A program made the position numbers and the translations under genes. This document shows, in pieces, positions 6,471 to 17,837 of a stretch of 64,000 nt of DNA; the stretch's first letter is position 1, and each line of letters begins with the position of its first letter. The stretch is from Nonomuraea sp. PA05 (GTDB lineage Bacteria > Actinomycetota > Actinomycetes > Streptosporangiales > Streptosporangiaceae): positions 1 through 64,000 of the forward strand of contig NZ_VSEY01000008.1 of NCBI RefSeq assembly GCF_008086045.1, written 5' to 3'. The notes under the pieces are model-generated. The model made no database searches. It was given only the letters and a program-made list of their open reading frames with translations, and had not been told where the DNA came from.

Positions 6471-7849
6471 GACTCTCCCCTCCTGAACCGCCGGATGTTC
6501 ATGATCATGAAGGGAAGGACCAGAATGAGCAGGAAGATCGCCAGCGCGCTGCCCAGCCCCTGGTTGTTCCCGCCGCCGAACGACACGCGCCACATCTCCA
6601 GCGCGACCACGTTCGCCTGCGGCTGCACCGAGGCGGGCGCGATGATGAACACCAGGTCGAACACCTTCAGCGTATTGATGATCATCGTCACGAAGACGAC
6701 GAGCAGTACCGGCGACAGCAGCGGCACGGTGATCTTGCGGAACACCTGCCACTCCGTGGCGCCGTCGATGCGGGCCGCCTCCAGCGCGTCACGCGGGATC
6801 GCCGCCAGGCCGGCCGCGAGCAGCACCATGGCGAACCCGGCCCACACCCAGACGAACGCGCCGATGATCGCGGGTGTGATCAGTGTCGGGCCCAGCCACT
6901 GCAGGCCGCCGTACGAGGCCTGGAAGTTCGACTGCGGCAGCCGTACGGTGTAGGCCCCTGGCGCCAAACCCTCGAAGCGGAACGTGCCGTCCTCGGCCGT
7001 CGTGGCGGTGCCCGCGACCTGGCCGTTCTGCACCGCCTCGACGGTCATGCCGGGCAGGCCCTTCTCGGTGCCGTCCACGACGCCGCTCTGGCCGCCGCCG
7101 CCCTGCGTGAAGTCGAACCAGACGGTCCCCGACAGTCCGTCGCCCGCGGGAGCGGACTGGGCGGGCTGGGCGTTGGACGGCATGATCTCCGGCTTGACGC
7201 CGACGATCGGGATCAGCACCGGCGTGCCGGCCTGGGCGGGCTGCTTGGTGACGACCGCGCCGTCCTGCGCGGCGACCTGCGACTGGTCGCCCTCGCGCGG
7301 CCTGGCGTCCGGATAGCCCTGCGAGGAGGAGAACGTGTCGGCCACGGTGGTGAGGATGGCGTTGGCCAGGCCCTTGTCCGGGCTCTGCTCGTAGACGAGG
7401 CGGAAGATGACGCCCGCCGCCATGAGCGAGACGGCCATCGGCATGAACACGATCAGCTTGAACGCCGTCGACCACCTGATGCGCTCGGTCAGCACGGCGA
7501 AGATCAGGCCCAGCACGGTGACGATGATCGGGGCGACGATCACCCAGATCAGGTTGTTGCGGATCGTCGTCAGCGTGCCCGCGTCGGTGAAGATCGAGAT
7601 GAAGTTGCCGAGCCCCACGAACTCGGTGAACCCGTTGGCGCCGTAGAGGCTGCGGATGATGGAGTAGACGATCGGATAGACCACCCAGATCCCCAGCAGC
7701 ACCGCTGCCGGGAGGAGGAAGGCGATGGCGACCGCCGGCGAGGGGCCGAGGCGTTTTCTGGTACGGGGGGTTTCAGCCGGTCCGGTGGAGGTGCCGCCCG
7801 CGGTCTGCGCCGCGGGCGGGTCCTGCCGGCCGTCCAACCGTTCGGTCAC
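6467..7849 (-). CDS. Carbohydrate ABC transporter permease (MalF-type) with inserted extracellular domain
   Basis: At 460 residues this is about 150 longer than common actinobacterial MalF proteins. After the first membrane segments (about 40-65, 98-120, 128-152) comes an extracytoplasmic insertion of about 155-325. It contains a low-complexity linker and a beta-rich module at about 239-308 resembling Cna-B/SdrD-like or carboxypeptidase-regulatory domains (LSGTVWFDF ... LPGMTVEAV ... EDGTFRFEGLAPGAYTV). The permease core then resumes with the EAA loop LEAARIDGATEW near 357. It is coupled to the MalG-type gene by ATGA and lies 12 nt downstream of a binding-protein gene. The insertion is clear in sequence; its role, perhaps contact with the binding protein or cell wall, is inferred. 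Confidence 0.9.
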   Translation of the reverse strand: MTERLDGRQDPPAAQTAGGTSTGPAETPRTRKRLGPSPAVAIAFLLPAAVLLGIWVVYPIVYSIIRSLYGANGFTEFVGLGNFISIFTDAGTLTTIRNNLIWVIVAPIIVTVLGLIFAVLTERIRWSTAFKLIVFMPMAVSLMAAGVIFRLVYEQSPDKGLANAILTTVADTFSSSQGYPDARPREGDQSQVAAQDGAVVTKQPAQAGTPVLIPIVGVKPEIMPSNAQPAQSAPAGDGLSGTVWFDFTQGGGGQSGVVDGTEKGLPGMTVEAVQNGQVAGTATTAEDGTFRFEGLAPGAYTVRLPQSNFQASYGGLQWLGPTLITPAIIGAFVWVWAGFAMVLLAAGLAAIPRDALEAARIDGATEWQVFRKITVPLLSPVLLVVFVTMIINTLKVFDLVFIIAPASVQPQANVVALEMWRVSFGGGNNQGLGSALAIFLLILVLPFMIMNIRRFRRGES

Positions 7850-7861
7850 GGCCTTACCTCT

Positions 7862-9187
7862 TTACTTCCAGGCCTTAGCGGCCTCTGCTTCGAGCGCCTC
7901 CTGGGTGCCCTTGACGTCGCTCGGGTCGCGGACGAAGTCCTGCAGCACCTTCCACTCGCCCTTGCCGTCGGTGCCGCCGAACGCGCTCGGCGCCAGGTCG
8001 GACATGTCGTAGCGGACGGCGTCGCCGGCGGAGACGATCGTCTGGCCGAGCTGCTTGGTCAGCTCGTCGGGGTAGTTGTCGGGCGAGACGTTCTTGTTGG
8101 GCGACAGGTAGCCGGGCAGCTTGGCCCAGACCTCGCCACCCTCCTTGGAGGCCAGGAACTGCACCAGCGCCATCGCGCCGGGGGTGTCCTTCATGGCCAC
8201 GGCCACGTCGCCGCCGAGCACGACCGGGGTGGTGTCACCGGCCTTCGGGAACGGGAAGTACTTGGCCTCCTCGCCGACCTTGGCGCCGGCGTTCACGGCC
8301 TCGACGGCCACGAAGTCGGCCTCGATGACCATGGCGGCCTTGTCGGTGCCGTACACCTTGGTCACGCAGGTCGGGAAGTCGGTCTGCATGGTGCCGGAGG
8401 TGCCGTCGACCAGGTTGTCGCTCTTGGACACGATCTGCGCGATCTTCTCCAGCGCCACGCCCACGGTCGGGTCGGTCCACGGGATCTCGTGGTCGGAGAG
8501 CTTGTCGTAGTTCTCGGGGCCCGCGGTGGACAGGTAGACGTTCTCGAAGAGGTCGGTCAGCGTCCAGCCGGAGGCGCCGCACAGCGAGAACGGCGGGGTG
8601 CCGGAGTCGGCCACGGTCTGCGCGGCCTTCATCATCTCGTCCCAGTTGGTCGGCGGCTGCACGCCGGCGTCCTCGAACGCCTGCGACCGGTACCAGACCA
8701 GCGACTTGTGCGCCGCCTTGACCAGCACGCCGTACACCTTGCCGTCGACGGAGCCGAGCTCCTTCCAGTACGGCGTGTAGTTGGCGTCGATCTCCGCGGT
8801 GACCTCGGGGGTCAGCGGCTTGAGCGCGTTCTGCTCGACGTACTGCTCCACCAGGCCGGGCTGCGGCAGGATCGCGACGTCCGGCGGGTTGTTGCCCTGG
8901 ATGCGCGGGCCGAGGTAGGCGCCGGTGTCCTCACCGGTGGAGGCGTAGGTGACCTCGGCGCCGGTCTTGTCGGTGAAGGCCTTCAGCACCTGCTCGAAGT
9001 TCTTCTGCTCGGCGCCGGTCCACTTGGCGGCTACCTCGATCTTGACGCCCTGGAGCGACTTGGCGCCGCCGCTGGTCGCCGATGCCGAGCCGGCCGCGGT
9101 GGGCTCGGTCGTCGTCGGCGCGTTGCCGCAGGCGGCGACGGCTACCGCGAGCCCGGCCAGGATCGCTGCTGCTCTGCCTTTTCGCAT
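7862..9187 (-). CDS. Sugar ABC transporter substrate-binding lipoprotein
   Basis: This is an extracellular solute-binding protein family 1 member of 441 residues. It has a lipoprotein signal, [20 protein letters not shown], with the lipidated Cys at 20, followed by a Thr/Ser/Ala linker and the two-lobed binding fold. It captures a sugar, probably an oligosaccharide or alpha-glucoside, and delivers it to the permeases encoded 12 nt downstream. It lies 7 nt downstream of a second, different binding-lipoprotein gene in the same operon. The exact ligand cannot be read from sequence. Confidence 0.9.
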   Translation of the reverse strand: MRKGRAAAILAGLAVAVAACGNAPTTTEPTAAGSASATSGGAKSLQGVKIEVAAKWTGAEQKNFEQVLKAFTDKTGAEVTYASTGEDTGAYLGPRIQGNNPPDVAILPQPGLVEQYVEQNALKPLTPEVTAEIDANYTPYWKELGSVDGKVYGVLVKAAHKSLVWYRSQAFEDAGVQPPTNWDEMMKAAQTVADSGTPPFSLCGASGWTLTDLFENVYLSTAGPENYDKLSDHEIPWTDPTVGVALEKIAQIVSKSDNLVDGTSGTMQTDFPTCVTKVYGTDKAAMVIEADFVAVEAVNAGAKVGEEAKYFPFPKAGDTTPVVLGGDVAVAMKDTPGAMALVQFLASKEGGEVWAKLPGYLSPNKNVSPDNYPDELTKQLGQTIVSAGDAVRYDMSDLAPSAFGGTDGKGEWKVLQDFVRDPSDVKGTQEALEAEAAKAWK

Positions 9188-9194
9188 GGCTGCC

Positions 9195-10442
9195 TCACTG
9201 GGTTCTGATGATCTCTTCGAGTTCTGACTTCATGCCGGCCGCGACGTCGTCGGCGGCCGTGGGGGAGGGGTTGCCGAGCGCCTTGGCGACCGAACTGGCG
9301 ATCACCAGGCTCAGCTGGTTGTAGTTCGCGCTCACCGGCCGTGGCCGGGCGGCGAGGATGCTCTCCTTGAGCACGGGCAGGTAGGGGAAGCGCTCGATGA
9401 GCTCGGGGTCGTCGTACAGCTCGCTCCACACGGGCGGGAACGAGCCTTCGGTGAGGACCCGGCGCTCGTTCTCCAGGCTCGTGAAGTAGCGGATGAACTC
9501 CTGCGCGGTGTGCTGGTGCTTGGAGTAGGCGCTGATGGCCAGGTTGGCGCCGCCCAGCGTGCTGGAGCCCGGCCCGTCGAGGCCGGGCAGCCGGGTCACG
9601 CCCAGCTTGTCGCCCAGCTCGGCCTTGGCCGGTCCGTACGCGTGCGGCCAGTTACGGGCGAAGGCGAGCCGGCCCTCCTGGAAGGCCAGGCGTGACTCCT
9701 CCTCCTTGTAACTCAGCGACTCCTTGGGGATCCAGCCCTCGCGCAGGCCCTGGAGCAGGAAGTCCAGTGCGACCCTGCCCTTGGCCGGATCGAAGGTCAC
9801 CTCGGTGCCGTCGCGGCTGACGAGCTCCCCGCCGGCCGACTGGACGGCCTCGGAGAAGTTGACCGTGAGCCCTTCGTAGGCCAGGAACTGCCCCGCATAC
9901 CCTCCTATGTTGTGCTTTTTCGTTATCTCGCGTGATTGGTCGCGAAGTTCGGCCCACGTCCGAGGCGGCTTCTTGACCAGGTCTTTCCGGTAGTAGAGCA
10001 GCCCAGCGTTGCTCGTGTACGGAACGGCCCAGAGCTTGCCCTTGTAGACGGCCGTCTCCACGACGGGCGGCAGGAACCTGTCGAGCGGGAACAACCCGCG
10101 CTCCAGGGGGATGATCCAGCCGTTCTCCGCGAATTCGGCAGTCCACACCACGTCGAGCCCCAGCACGTCGTACCGGTTGCTCTGGGCTTGCAGGTTGGCC
10201 GCGATCTGAGCGCGTTGCTCGTCGGCGGCCTCGGGCAGCTCCAGCAGCGTCACCTTCTCGGCCGGGTGGGCCTGATTCCAGCGATCCAGCAGGGGTTGCA
10301 GGTACGCCGTGGTGTCGCGTCCGGTGGCGAAGGTGATCGGGCCTGTTCCGCCCGTCCCGGTCTCGCCGCCGCCCTCGTCGCCCGCCGTCGCGCAGCCGGC
10401 CGCCAGGGTCACGGCCAGGAGTGCAGGCAGCAGGCGAAGCAC
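9195..10442 (-). CDS. Second ABC transporter substrate-binding lipoprotein
   Basis: This 415-residue solute-binding protein of the maltose/sugar family has signal peptide and lipobox LAAGC near residue 15-19, then a Gly/Glu-rich linker. The GTG at 10442 is chosen because GGAGG lies about 7 nt upstream and the frame then starts directly at the signal peptide. The ATG at 10493 would add a charged, non-signal stretch. It is the first gene of the importer operon, driven by a promoter at 10498-10526. Its sequence is not a close duplicate of the next gene, so the importer may use two binding proteins with different ligands. Confidence 0.88.
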   Translation of the reverse strand: MLRLLPALLAVTLAAGCATAGDEGGGETGTGGTGPITFATGRDTTAYLQPLLDRWNQAHPAEKVTLLELPEAADEQRAQIAANLQAQSNRYDVLGLDVVWTAEFAENGWIIPLERGLFPLDRFLPPVVETAVYKGKLWAVPYTSNAGLLYYRKDLVKKPPRTWAELRDQSREITKKHNIGGYAGQFLAYEGLTVNFSEAVQSAGGELVSRDGTEVTFDPAKGRVALDFLLQGLREGWIPKESLSYKEEESRLAFQEGRLAFARNWPHAYGPAKAELGDKLGVTRLPGLDGPGSSTLGGANLAISAYSKHQHTAQEFIRYFTSLENERRVLTEGSFPPVWSELYDDPELIERFPYLPVLKESILAARPRPVSANYNQLSLVIASSVAKALGNPSPTAADDVAAGMKSELEEIIRTQ

Positions 10443-10488
10443 CCTGTTTCCTCCACGTTCAGGTCGAATTACATACGTGTTAGGTAGA

Positions 10489-10505
10489 TGCATTCATGTT
10501 ATGCA
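10489..10505. promoter_or_regulatory. Dyad TGCAT-N7-ATGCA over the importer -10 box
   Basis: Arms TGCAT (10489-10493) and ATGCA (10501-10505) flank and overlap the -10 element (10498-10503) of the minus-strand promoter. The position suits a repressor operator. The short 5-bp arms limit confidence. Confidence 0.4.
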
Positions 10506-10526
10506 CAGCGGTAATCTGTAGGTCAA
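10498..10526 (-). promoter_or_regulatory. Promoter of the sugar importer operon
   Basis: On the minus strand, TTGACC (10526-10521) is followed after 17 bp by CATAAC (10503-10498), upstream of the GTG at 10442. The spacing is optimal and the -35 is near consensus. Confidence 0.55.
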
Positions 10527-10532
10527 CGGATT

Positions 10533-10558
10533 GGTCTGTAACGCGTACGTAACAGACC
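10533..10558. promoter_or_regulatory. 26-bp inverted repeat in front of the PadR gene
   Basis: Arms GGTCTGTAACG (10533-10543) and CGTAACAGACC (10548-10558) pair over 11 bp with one mismatch and a 4-bp spacer. The repeat lies 13 nt upstream of the padR-like GTG. Long dyads at this position are typical autoregulatory PadR operators. It is also only 7 bp upstream of the divergent importer -35 box, so it could influence both. Confidence 0.6.
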
Positions 10559-10571
10559 GGGGAGGAGAGCG

Positions 10572-11074
10572 GTGAGGCCTCACCTGCTGGCGCTCCTGGC
10601 GAAAGAGCCTGCCCATGGCTACGAGCTCAAACAAGCGCTTGAGCAGACGTTCGGCAGCGCGTACCCCTCCCCGAACATCGGGCAGATCTACGTCACGCTC
10701 GGCAGGCTGGAGAAGGACGGCCTCATCAGGGCCGTCGACGTCGAGCAGTCGAACCGGCCCAACAAGAAGGTCTACTATCTGACCGCGAAGGGCCGGGAGT
10801 CGCTCGAAGCCTGGGTGGACGAGCCGACCGAGGGCCCCAGGGTGCGCGACGAGTTCTTCATGAAGCTCGTGCTCGCCCCGCTCACCGGCATCGCCGACCG
10901 GATGGCGCTGATCAGCCGGCAACGGCGGCACTACCTGTCGCTGATGGGCGACCTCAACGACCTGCTGTCCCGCACCGCGCCGACCGATCGGGTGGCGATG
11001 CTGCTGATCGAAGGGGCCATGTTGCATCTTCAGGCGGATCTTGACTGGCTCGAACGCTGCCAGGAGGATCTGGC

Positions 11075-11078
<4 letters not shown>
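10572..11078 (+). CDS. PadR-family transcriptional regulator
   Basis: This 168-residue regulator has a winged helix at about 1-75 (LLALLAKEPAHGYELKQALEQTF, then IYVTLGRLEKDGLI) and the C-terminal helical dimerisation domain of the Vir-type PadR subfamily. The GTG at 10572 follows GGAGGAG. Its stop overlaps the start of the ABC ATPase gene as ATGA, so it heads a three-gene operon for an efflux-type ABC system. PadR proteins commonly repress such operons until a toxic ligand binds. The inverted repeat just upstream is the likely operator. Confidence 0.92.
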
Positions 11079-11803
<725 letters not shown>

Positions 11804-11830
11804 GCACGAACTGGAGCGAGTGAGCCATCC

Positions 11831-14084
11831 ATGAGCACAGCGCTCGCGGGCAGCAGGTGGATCAGGGCCGACCTGCGGGCCAGGACGGGGGAGGCGGTGC
11901 TCACCGTGCTGGCCGTGGCCGGCATCGTGGCCGCGCTGATCACCGCCGCGACCCTGCTGGAGGACAGCACGAACCCGTGGCGCAGCCTGTCGGCCCAGAC
12001 CGACGGCGCCCACGTCTGGATCTACACCAAGGACAGCCCTCAGGTCGCGCTGGGCGGCATCGACGGCGTGACGCAGACCGCGGGCCCGTACCGCTCCGCG
12101 CCCGTCACGGTGGCGCAGGACGGCAAGAAGGAGCCGGCCTCGCTGCGCGCGATGCCGGCCACCCCGGCGGCGGTGGCGCACCCCCTGGTGGCCGAGGGCC
12201 GCTGGCTCGACCCGTCGCAGCCCGACGGGGTGGTGGTCGAGCGCTCGTTCGCCCGCTCCCTGGGGCTGCGGCTCGGCGCCCCGTTCAGCATCATCACGAT
12301 CAACGGCGAGCGCCACACCCTGTACGTGCGCGGCATCGCCGACTCCGCCGACCAGGGCTTCTACCCCGAGTGGACACCCGGCCTGGCCTACGTGCTGCCC
12401 GTCATGCTCGACCGCGTCGAGCCCATGCTGGGCCGCAGCGAGTGGGTCACCGGGCTGCGCCTGGCCGACCCCGAGGCCGCCCAGGTCGTCTCGCAGCGCG
12501 TGGTCGTGCTGCTGGAGGACCGGCTCCAGCGCGTCTACACCTGGCGCGAGGTCAGGTCCGCGATGGAGCTGGACAACCGGCTGCTGGGCACGCTGCTCGC
12601 GCTGTTCGGCGTGGTCGGCCTGGTGGCCGCCGCGCTCGCGCTGGCCAACGCCGCCGGCGGCCGGGTGCTGGGCCAGCTCCGCGACCTGGCCACGCTCAAG
12701 TCCATGGGCTTCACCAGGGGCCAGGTCGCGCTGCTGCTCCTGGTCGAGCACGGCGCGCTCGGCCTGCTCGGCGTCGCGATCGGCGCCGTGGTGGGCTGGG
12801 GCGTGATGGTGGCCATGCTGGGCGTGGGCTCCGTGGCGCCCTTCCCCGTGCTGGCCATCGTCGGCGGCACGGCGCTGGTGGTGCTGGCCGCCGTCGGCGT
12901 GCCCGCCTGGCGGGGCGGCCGCACGCCGCCGATCCCCGACGTGCCCTCCGCGCCGCCCCGTGGCCACCTGTCCAGACTGGCTCGCCTGGCCCTGCTCGTA
13001 CGCCTCCCGCCCGCCCTCGTGCTGGGCACCAGAGACGCCTTCACCCGCCGCGTGCCGGCGTTCCTGACGGCGTTCGGCCTGGCCGTGCCGATGATGATGA
13101 TCACGATCGGCCTCGGCGTGTGGGCCACGCTCGACAACTTCTCCGCCCACCCCGAGCAGGTGGGCCAGCACGCCGCCCTGTACGTCAAACCGGGCAAGGA
13201 GGAGCCGGCCGTCGCCGAGCGGCTGGCCGGGCAGGACAAGGACGTGACCGAGGTCTACCCGGGCACCGACGTGAACGCGCTGGCCCCGGGCGAGGCCCGA
13301 TCGGTGCGGGTGCGGGCCATCGGCAGCTCGGCGACCCCGTATCCGTTCCCGGTGGTCGAGGGCCGCATGTACGCCAGACAGGGCGAGGCGGTGGCCGGGC
13401 AGGGGCTGCTCGGCCTGCTCGGGCTCAAGATCGGCGACCGGGTGCGGCTCACGGTGGGCGGCACCCCGCTGATCGTCAGGATCGTCGGCAGGACGGTCGA
13501 GCCCGAGCAGGACGGCGAGGTGCTGTCCGTGGGGCTCGACAGCCTGGCGGCCAAGGACGCGGTGCCGCCGGAGTACTACGCGCTCGCGCTCAAGCCGGGC
13601 GCCGACCCGCTGGAGGTGCGGGGACGGCTGCTGGCAGCCTCGCAGGAGGGCCTGGACGTGCAGGCCGCGGTCAACCCGGCCGACCGGCTGTCGATCATCC
13701 GGGTGGTCATCGTGGCGCTGATCGCCGTGCTGGCCCTGATCGGCCTGGCCAACCTGCTCACCGCGAGCGCGCTGGGCCTGCGTGACCACGCCTTCGACCT
13801 GGCCGTGCTCAAGGCCATGGGGCTGACCCCGCGCCAGGTCATGGCCACGCTCGTGACCGGCACGGGGCTGCTGGTGGTGCTGGGCGTGGGCGTGGGCACG
13901 GCGGCGGGCATCTCCGTCGTCACCGGGCTGATCGACTGGCAGGGCCACACCAGCGGCGTCGGCGCGGGCATCGGCCGCGCGCCGTCGGCCCTGACGCTGG
14001 GTGTGGCGGTGCTGGTCGCCGTGGGCACGGCCCTCGCGGTGGCGCTCATCCCCGCGCGCCGCGCGGCCCGTGCCCAGGTGCCGG

Positions 14085-14098
<14 letters not shown>
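11831..14098 (+). CDS. FtsX-family ABC transporter permease
   Basis: This 755-residue membrane protein has the two-repeat actinobacterial FtsX layout. Residues 13-35 form the first membrane helix, followed by a large extracytoplasmic domain, three helices around 255-350, a further helix near 415-435, a second extracytoplasmic domain and three helices around 625-745. Conserved FtsX boxes [11 protein letters not shown] and [11 protein letters not shown] mark the coupling regions. It partners the preceding ATPase. The last 14 bp overlap convergently with the treS 3' end. The substrate is unknown; the operon type suggests drug or lipid efflux. Confidence 0.92.
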
Positions 14099-15809
<1,711 letters not shown>

Positions 15810-16061
15810 AGGAAGAGATGTGGGCAGGACGAAGTCACCGGTTGCCCCGGCGTTGTTATCTGGTGACCGCGCCGCGTGGAGTCGTCATCCCTGCGAACTC
15901 CACTGCCCTAAAACGAGCCCGGATTTGTGATCTAGTACCCGTTTGTGCGGCGCTTACGGGCCGAACACTACCAGCCCGTTGGCTTTCCGGAACCCGCTTC
16001 TGCTGTGCGAGGTGTGATACCCGCGAGATCAGGATGTAATCACCCTGTTACCTAGAGTTCA

Positions 16062-17699
16062 CTAAAAAGGCGTGGCCAGGTCCGAGAGGTCGTTCTCGAA
16101 GTCGTTCAGCCAGAGGCCGAACAGCACCAGTCCGCGCACCCAGAATCGATCGTTCCAGCCGTTGAACCTGGTCAGCGCGTCGGGCCCGCCGGCGACCACC
16201 TCGTGCAGCTCATCCGACAACAGGTTCGGAATCCGGCCGGCCAGAACCTCCAGCATCCGGTGCGAGTAGTTCCGGGCCGGAGCCGCCGTCGAGCGCAGCG
16301 GCACCCGCTGGAGCGGCTGCTTGATCACGTTCGTCGAGGGCAGCGCCGCCACGCGCGGGTTGGCAGCGTACAGCACCTCGCGGTAGAAGCGGCCCTTGTC
16401 CTTGCGCGCCACGCCCACCGACAGCGCCGCGTCGAAGAACTCCGGGTGGATGAACGGCGCAGCGAACGACGCCTCAGGGCCCACCAGGTTCACCGCCGAG
16501 CGCGCGATGCCCCGCACCGTCCTGGTGTGCAGCACCGACAGCGGCAGCTCGGCCCGGTGCCCGTGCAGCATCGAGGTGGTGGCCAGGAACTGCTCGCGCA
16601 CCGTCTCGTCCATCCACTGGGCCGCCGCCTTCGACAGGAACGGCTGCGTCGGCTGACCCAGTGAGAGCGAGGCCAGCACCGCCGCCGACCGCTCCGCCTG
16701 CGACGTGGCCTCCAGCGCGGCCCCGCTGACCATGAAGTTCTTCAGCAGCGGACCGCCCGCCAGCCCGTCCACCAGGATCCGGCCCGCGCCGTGCACCTCC
16801 TTGGCGAAGGGCGCGTACCAGGCGTGGTGCGGCGTCAGGTACTCCAGCCTGCGCGCCACCTCCATCGCGTCGGCCGGATAAGCGGCGGCGTCCTGCGTGA
16901 CCACCCGGTGCGCAATGCCCAGCTCCCTGGTGATCGACCTGGCGAACGCGATGTCGGTGTCGGTGCCGTCGTCGGGGCTGGTCGTCCACGACTCCACGTC
17001 GAACCCGCGCGCCGAGGCCACGCTCGCCAGCAGCCGCGAGTCGTAGCCGCCGCTGACCGGCACCAGCAGCTTGCGCCCGTCGTAGTCCCCGTAGACGCCG
17101 TGCAGCAGCTCGACGATCTCCGAGGGGCTGATCCACTTCTCGTACGGCTCCGTACGCAGCCAGCGCGGCAGCCGCCGCTCGGTCGCCAGCCGGTCGTGCT
17201 CGAACACCAGCGCGCTCGCCCCGGGCAGCCGCTTGACCTCCGTGTACGGCGTCGCCTCGCCCAGCGGGAACGTCACCTGAAGGATCGAGGCCCACGCCGA
17301 CCAGTCGATCCGCACCGGCACCAGGCTGAGCAGCGGCTGGATCAGGGACGAGAAGTAGACCGCCTCGCCCAGCCGCACGTAGTAGACGTCCACCAGGCCC
17401 AGCGCGCCCGTGTGCAGCGTCACCTTCCGGCCGTCGCCGATCAGGCCGGGCGTCTCGTACGTCTCCGCGACCGTGATCCACTCGACCTCGGCCGTCTTCG
17501 GCCTGCGCTCGCCCCAGGCGAAGGCGTACGCGTCGCCCGACCGGTGGTAGGGCGGCAGCGGGGAGGAGCTGAACAGGGCCGCGTCGGCCGACTGGAGCGC
17601 GGGCCAGACCTTGGGGCCCGCGGCCATCAGTTTGCCGAGCACGGCGGTGTCGATCCGGCCGAGAGCGCCGCAGACATAGGGCCGCACGTTGAACTGCAC
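16062..17699 (-). CDS. Asparagine-synthase-like protein without glutaminase cysteine
   Basis: This 545-residue protein matches the asparagine synthetase superfamily. The ATP-pyrophosphatase motif SGGYDSR is at residues 216-222, and a degenerate N-terminal Ntn-like domain precedes it. That domain starts MQFNV, so the catalytic Cys2 needed for glutamine hydrolysis is missing. It may use ammonia or another amine to amidate or condense a carboxylate, as AsnB homologues do in sugar and peptide pathways. It is divergently transcribed from a coiled-coil glycosyltransferase, so a role in modifying surface glycan is plausible but unproven. A lasso-peptide cyclase is less likely because no precursor, RRE or protease gene is nearby. 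Confidence 0.8.
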   Translation of the reverse strand: MQFNVRPYVCGALGRIDTAVLGKLMAAGPKVWPALQSADAALFSSSPLPPYHRSGDAYAFAWGERRPKTAEVEWITVAETYETPGLIGDGRKVTLHTGALGLVDVYYVRLGEAVYFSSLIQPLLSLVPVRIDWSAWASILQVTFPLGEATPYTEVKRLPGASALVFEHDRLATERRLPRWLRTEPYEKWISPSEIVELLHGVYGDYDGRKLLVPVSGGYDSRLLASVASARGFDVESWTTSPDDGTDTDIAFARSITRELGIAHRVVTQDAAAYPADAMEVARRLEYLTPHHAWYAPFAKEVHGAGRILVDGLAGGPLLKNFMVSGAALEATSQAERSAAVLASLSLGQPTQPFLSKAAAQWMDETVREQFLATTSMLHGHRAELPLSVLHTRTVRGIARSAVNLVGPEASFAAPFIHPEFFDAALSVGVARKDKGRFYREVLYAANPRVAALPSTNVIKQPLQRVPLRSTAAPARNYSHRMLEVLAGRIPNLLSDELHEVVAGGPDALTRFNGWNDRFWVRGLVLFGLWLNDFENDLSDLATPF

Positions 17700-17770
17700 C
17701 GGATCTCAATCCCTTCGAGACGCTTCTCGGCAAAGAGTATCCTTTGGCGGGCTACGAGAGCGGAGGTCCG

Positions 17771-17810
17771 GTTCGCGAACGTAGTGAGCGAACGATTAGA
17801 CGCAGCGTCT
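17771..17810. promoter_or_regulatory. Two small palindromes in a divergent gap
   Basis: GTTCGCGAAC (17771-17780) and AGACGC-A-GCGTCT (17798-17810) are perfect palindromes in the 138-bp gap between the divergent asparagine-synthase-like and glycosyltransferase genes. They could be operators or paired terminator stems. Nothing else supports a function. Confidence 0.35.
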
Positions 17811-17837
17811 TGACGCCGGACCGACGAAGGAGGACCG

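Noticed and set aside
15935..15940. GGGTAC upstream of treS as a stress-sigma -10 box
   Set aside because: No G-N2-T element occurs 14-16 bp upstream on the minus strand, so the match is only partial. The 252-bp gap 15810-16061 shows no other clear promoter.
16062..17699. Lasso-peptide cyclase
   Set aside because: The synthetase fold would fit, but there is no precursor peptide, RRE protein or transglutaminase-like protease gene nearby, and the neighbour is a glycosyltransferase.
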